Positions 6,551-8,039 of a stretch of 8,039 nt of DNA are shown here, piece after piece. Source of the DNA: an uncultured Oscillospiraceae bacterium (GTDB taxonomy: Bacteria > Bacillota > Clostridia > Oscillospirales > Oscillospiraceae); assembly GCA_944385305.1 (NCBI GenBank), contig CALWWS010000081.1, forward strand, positions 1 to 8,039, written 5' to 3'. Within the stretch, counting starts at the first letter, position 1, and the number at the start of each line of letters is the position of its first letter. The position numbers and the translations under genes are program-made. The notes under the pieces are model-generated. The model had not been told where the DNA came from, ran no database searches, and saw only the letters and a program-made list of their open reading frames with translations.

Positions 6551-6591
6551 AAAACAACAGCGCCCCCGCCTATTGCAAGGCGGGGGCGCTG
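6551..6591 (-). terminator. Intrinsic terminator of the decarboxylase gene
   Basis: A perfect 14-bp stem (arms 6558-6571 and 6578-6591, arm CAGCGCCCCCGCCT) with a six-base loop begins six bases past the decarboxylase stop codon. On the minus strand it is followed by TTGTTTTGTCCC, a usable U-tract. It separates the decarboxylase from tetR. Confidence 0.85.
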
Positions 6592-6596
6592 CGCGC

Positions 6597-7649
6597 TCAG
6601 AGGTCCAGCTTGAGCAGGTCGATGGCGTTCTGCCGGCCGATCCGCAGCCGGTCGCTCTGACTCAGGGGGACGTTGTCAAACCACAGGGCCGCCTCGTCCA
6701 GGCTCTCGTAGGGGGTATCCGAGGAGAACATCACCTTGCTGCTGTCGCACCCGGCGAGAGTGTGGAGGAAGGAGGGGGTGTTGAAGTGGCCGCTGGTGGT
6801 GATCCACACGTTGCGCTCAAAGTACTCAGGCAGGGGCCGCTTGTGGGCGCCGCATGGCTTCTGGTTGTTCAGCCGGTGCTGCAGGCGGGGCAGGGAGAAG
6901 GGCAGCCCCTCTCCCAGGTGGCCCAGAATCAGCTTGGCGCCGGGCAGCTCGTCAAACAGGCCGCTGCACAGCAGGCGCACGGCGTGCAGGGCGGTCTCCG
7001 CCCCGAAGCCCCAGGCGGAGCCCAGCAGGCCGGGATACCCGGCGTAGGCCCGCTGCTGGCTGGGAGCGGGGTCACGGGGATGGAGGTACAGGGGCACGTC
7101 CAGTTCCACCAGCTTTTTCCAGAACGGAAGGTTTTGGGGCTCGTCCAGATACTCCACGTGGTCCTTGCTGCCCTTCATGGTGTAGCCGTTGATGAGCGCG
7201 CCGCAGAAGCCCAGCTCCTTCACGCAGAACTCCAGCTCCCTACAGGCGGCCTCTGGGTCCTGCATGGCCACCGCGGCAAAGGCGTTGAAGCGGGTGGGGT
7301 AGCGCTGTACGTAGTTCTCATAGACCCACAGGTTCATCTCGTGGGCAATTTTCACCGCCTCGCCGGTGTCCAGCACCTCCTGCACGCCGGGCTGGGTGAG
7401 GGACATGACGAACACCTCCACCCCGTTGCGGTCCATGTCCGCGATGCGCTGCTCGGCGGAGTGCAGGCGGGACTTCACTGCCTCAAAATACGCCTCCTGG
7501 TTGCGGGCGGTCTCATTCTGGGGGTCGCCTGTGGCCTCCCAGTCGGGGGACTCATAGTGCTCCTCCAGGGCGATTTTTCCCGGGAGAATGCGGGGGCCGT
7601 ACTGGGCTACATAGTCCTGGGTAAACTGGGTGCGGAACGTCTCACTCAT
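6597..7649 (-). CDS. Amidohydrolase-family decarboxylase, gamma-resorcylate (2,6-dihydroxybenzoate) decarboxylase-like
   Basis: This 350-residue cytoplasmic metalloenzyme belongs to the amidohydrolase_2/ACMSD group, whose members remove CO2 from aromatic or related acids without redox cofactors. The metal-site pattern of gamma-resorcylate decarboxylase is present: KIALEEHY (25-32, ligands Glu29 and His31), YLHPRDP (188-194, His190), GHLGEGLPF (243-251, His244) and FSSDTPYE (308-315, Asp311). Middle segments such as MQDPEAACRELEFCVKELGFCGALINGY (129-156) and ETALHAVRLLCSGLFDELPGAKLILGH also look like that family as I remember it. Two differences stand out: about 20 extra residues before the LEEH motif, and Thr-Pro-Tyr after the catalytic-site Asp where the better-known enzymes have Trp-Pro-Phe or Tyr-Pro-Phe. 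The substrate is therefore uncertain; a hydroxylated benzoate is the best guess. The ATG has AGGAGGT eight bases upstream (7658-7664). The gene has its own promoter and terminator. Confidence 0.87.
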   Translation of the reverse strand: MSETFRTQFTQDYVAQYGPRILPGKIALEEHYESPDWEATGDPQNETARNQEAYFEAVKSRLHSAEQRIADMDRNGVEVFVMSLTQPGVQEVLDTGEAVKIAHEMNLWVYENYVQRYPTRFNAFAAVAMQDPEAACRELEFCVKELGFCGALINGYTMKGSKDHVEYLDEPQNLPFWKKLVELDVPLYLHPRDPAPSQQRAYAGYPGLLGSAWGFGAETALHAVRLLCSGLFDELPGAKLILGHLGEGLPFSLPRLQHRLNNQKPCGAHKRPLPEYFERNVWITTSGHFNTPSFLHTLAGCDSSKVMFSSDTPYESLDEAALWFDNVPLSQSDRLRIGRQNAIDLLKLDL

Positions 7650-7698
7650 GTAGGGGTACCTCCTGACGCGTGTTTTTGGTTATACTGCCTTAGTAAGC

Positions 7699-7727
7699 AT
7701 AATAGCAAGTCTGTATTTTGTTGTAAA
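7699..7727 (-). promoter_or_regulatory. Promoter of the decarboxylase gene
   Basis: The minus strand has TTTACA (7722-7727), a 17-base spacer and TATTAT (7699-7704). Transcription should start near 7692, giving a leader of about 43 bases. An alternative pair (TTGCTA with TATAAC, 18-base spacer) lies a little further downstream and overlaps it. The perfect palindrome at 7743-7766 sits just upstream of the -35 box. Confidence 0.65.
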
Positions 7728-7742
7728 TAAACAAAGAAAATG

Positions 7743-7766
7743 GCTCTGTCCGTTAACGGACAGAGC
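7743..7766. promoter_or_regulatory. Perfect 24-bp palindrome, candidate operator (or minus-strand terminator hairpin)
   Basis: The two arms are GCTCTGTCCG (7743-7752) and CGGACAGAGC (7757-7766) around TTAA, so all 24 bases are self-complementary. The centre is about 62 bases upstream of the predicted decarboxylase start, a classic spacing for an activator or a dimeric regulator. As RNA on the minus strand it would be a 10-bp hairpin followed by CATTTTCTTTGTTT, which resembles a terminator, but no minus-strand gene is visible to its right. A DNA-binding site is therefore preferred. It lies in the 305-bp intergenic region 7650-7954, which also holds two divergent promoters and no gene. Confidence 0.65.
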
Positions 7767-7848
7767 TTGAAAAAGTGTACGAAAACGAGAAGATAACGGA
7801 TAAACCGGGGAAAAATGCCGGACAGGCGGGGCGGGACGAAAATAGAAA

Positions 7849-7877
7849 ATGACATTTGGGCCGGGAGGGCGTATAAT
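7849..7877 (+). promoter_or_regulatory. Promoter of the metallophosphoesterase gene
   Basis: The plus strand has ATGACA (7849-7854, five of six to TTGACA), a 17-base spacer and a perfect TATAAT (7872-7877). The predicted start is near 7884, leaving a leader of about 70 bases. A short hairpin lies in the leader (CCCGGC 7896-7901 with GCCGGG 7906-7911); its role is unknown. Confidence 0.8.
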
Positions 7878-7954
7878 AAAATTTACTCAATCAGCCCCGG
7901 CGCAGGCCGGGAGCGGGATAGTTCAGGGGAAGGCGAGAGCGGGGTGGGAGAGAA

Positions 7955-8039
7955 ATGAGCGCAAAGGCGACGGTGCGGCAGGTGCCCTTCGGGCCGGGCC
8001 GGGTACTGGCGGTGAGCGACGTGCACGGCAATCTGCCCA
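7955..8039 (+). CDS. Calcineurin-like metallophosphoesterase, N-terminal fragment (3' end outside window)
   Basis: Only 28 residues are visible. They contain VLAVSDVHGNLP (17-28), where Asp22 and His24 form the first metal-binding motif (D-x-H) of calcineurin-like phosphoesterases, a superfamily of protein phosphatases, nucleotidases and phosphodiesterases. The position close to the N-terminus is usual. The ATG at 7955 has GGGAG at 7946-7950 with a short four-base spacing, and a good promoter upstream. The reading frame is unbroken to the window end. The substrate cannot be judged from this fragment. Confidence 0.75.
   Translation, partial: MSAKATVRQVPFGPGRVLAVSDVHGNLP

Noticed and set aside
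6573..7730. Plus-strand open frame of 385 codons opposite the decarboxylase
   Set aside because: It is antisense to a gene with a full catalytic motif set, a strong ribosome site and its own terminator; its product has no domain features.
7646..7855. Minus-strand open frame of 69 codons upstream of the decarboxylase, overlapping its start by four bases
   Set aside because: It has no ribosome binding site before its ATG, runs through the palindrome and the decarboxylase promoter, and shows no recognisable feature. It looks like AT-rich intergenic DNA that happens to be open. A small leader peptide cannot be fully excluded.
1..8039. Search by eye for tRNA, rRNA, riboswitch, CRISPR, insertion sequence or phage features
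   Set aside because: No cloverleaf, regularly spaced repeats, transposase motifs, terminal inverted repeats or known riboswitch core were recognised. Intergenic regions are short and mostly explained by promoters and terminators.

Overview
The window is GC-rich bacterial DNA whose codons mostly end in G or C. Its gene content is typical of an anaerobic, GC-rich clostridium: pyruvate:ferredoxin oxidoreductase, a DUF1836 regulator, a DegV protein, a VanZ-family membrane protein and strong AGGAGG-type ribosome binding sites. An Oscillospiraceae-like gut organism (Flavonifractor, Pseudoflavonifractor or Lawsonibacter type) is the best guess. That is inferred from gene content and composition, not from a database match.

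Layout, left to right. (1) Bases 1-1784 (+) hold the C-terminal half of pyruvate:ferredoxin oxidoreductase (nifJ), closed by a strong hairpin at 1796-1826. The hairpin also lies just past the stop of the convergent next gene. (2) Bases 1842-3245 (-) encode a VanZ-family membrane protein with a large extra C-terminal domain, predicted to lie outside the cell. (3) Bases 3246-3464 are a divergent promoter region with one good sigma-A-type promoter for each direction. (4) Bases 3465-5902 (+) form a likely three-gene operon: a DUF1836 regulator, a DegV fatty-acid-binding protein, and the ribosomal protein L11 methyltransferase prmA. The degV stop and prmA start overlap. (5) Bases 5899-6486 (-) encode a TetR-family regulator that ends tail-to-tail on prmA, sharing one CTAG. 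It has its own promoter and probably a TTG start. (6) Bases 6597-7649 (-) encode a metal-dependent amidohydrolase closely resembling gamma-resorcylate (2,6-dihydroxybenzoate) decarboxylases, followed by its own intrinsic terminator. (7) Bases 7650-7954 are a relatively AT-rich intergenic region with divergent promoters and a perfect 24-bp palindrome. (8) From 7955 (+) the start of a calcineurin-like metallophosphoesterase runs off the window.

The genes look like ordinary chromosomal housekeeping (central carbon metabolism, ribosome modification, lipid handling) next to a small catabolic or detoxification unit: the decarboxylase, its TetR-family neighbour and a candidate operator. No mobile element, CRISPR array, tRNA or rRNA was seen. 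I found no clear evidence for a wholly new multi-gene system. The items most worth checking are the palindrome upstream of the decarboxylase promoter, the decarboxylase/TetR pair, the VanZ fusion protein, and the prmA/tetR overlap with a hairpin inside tetR.
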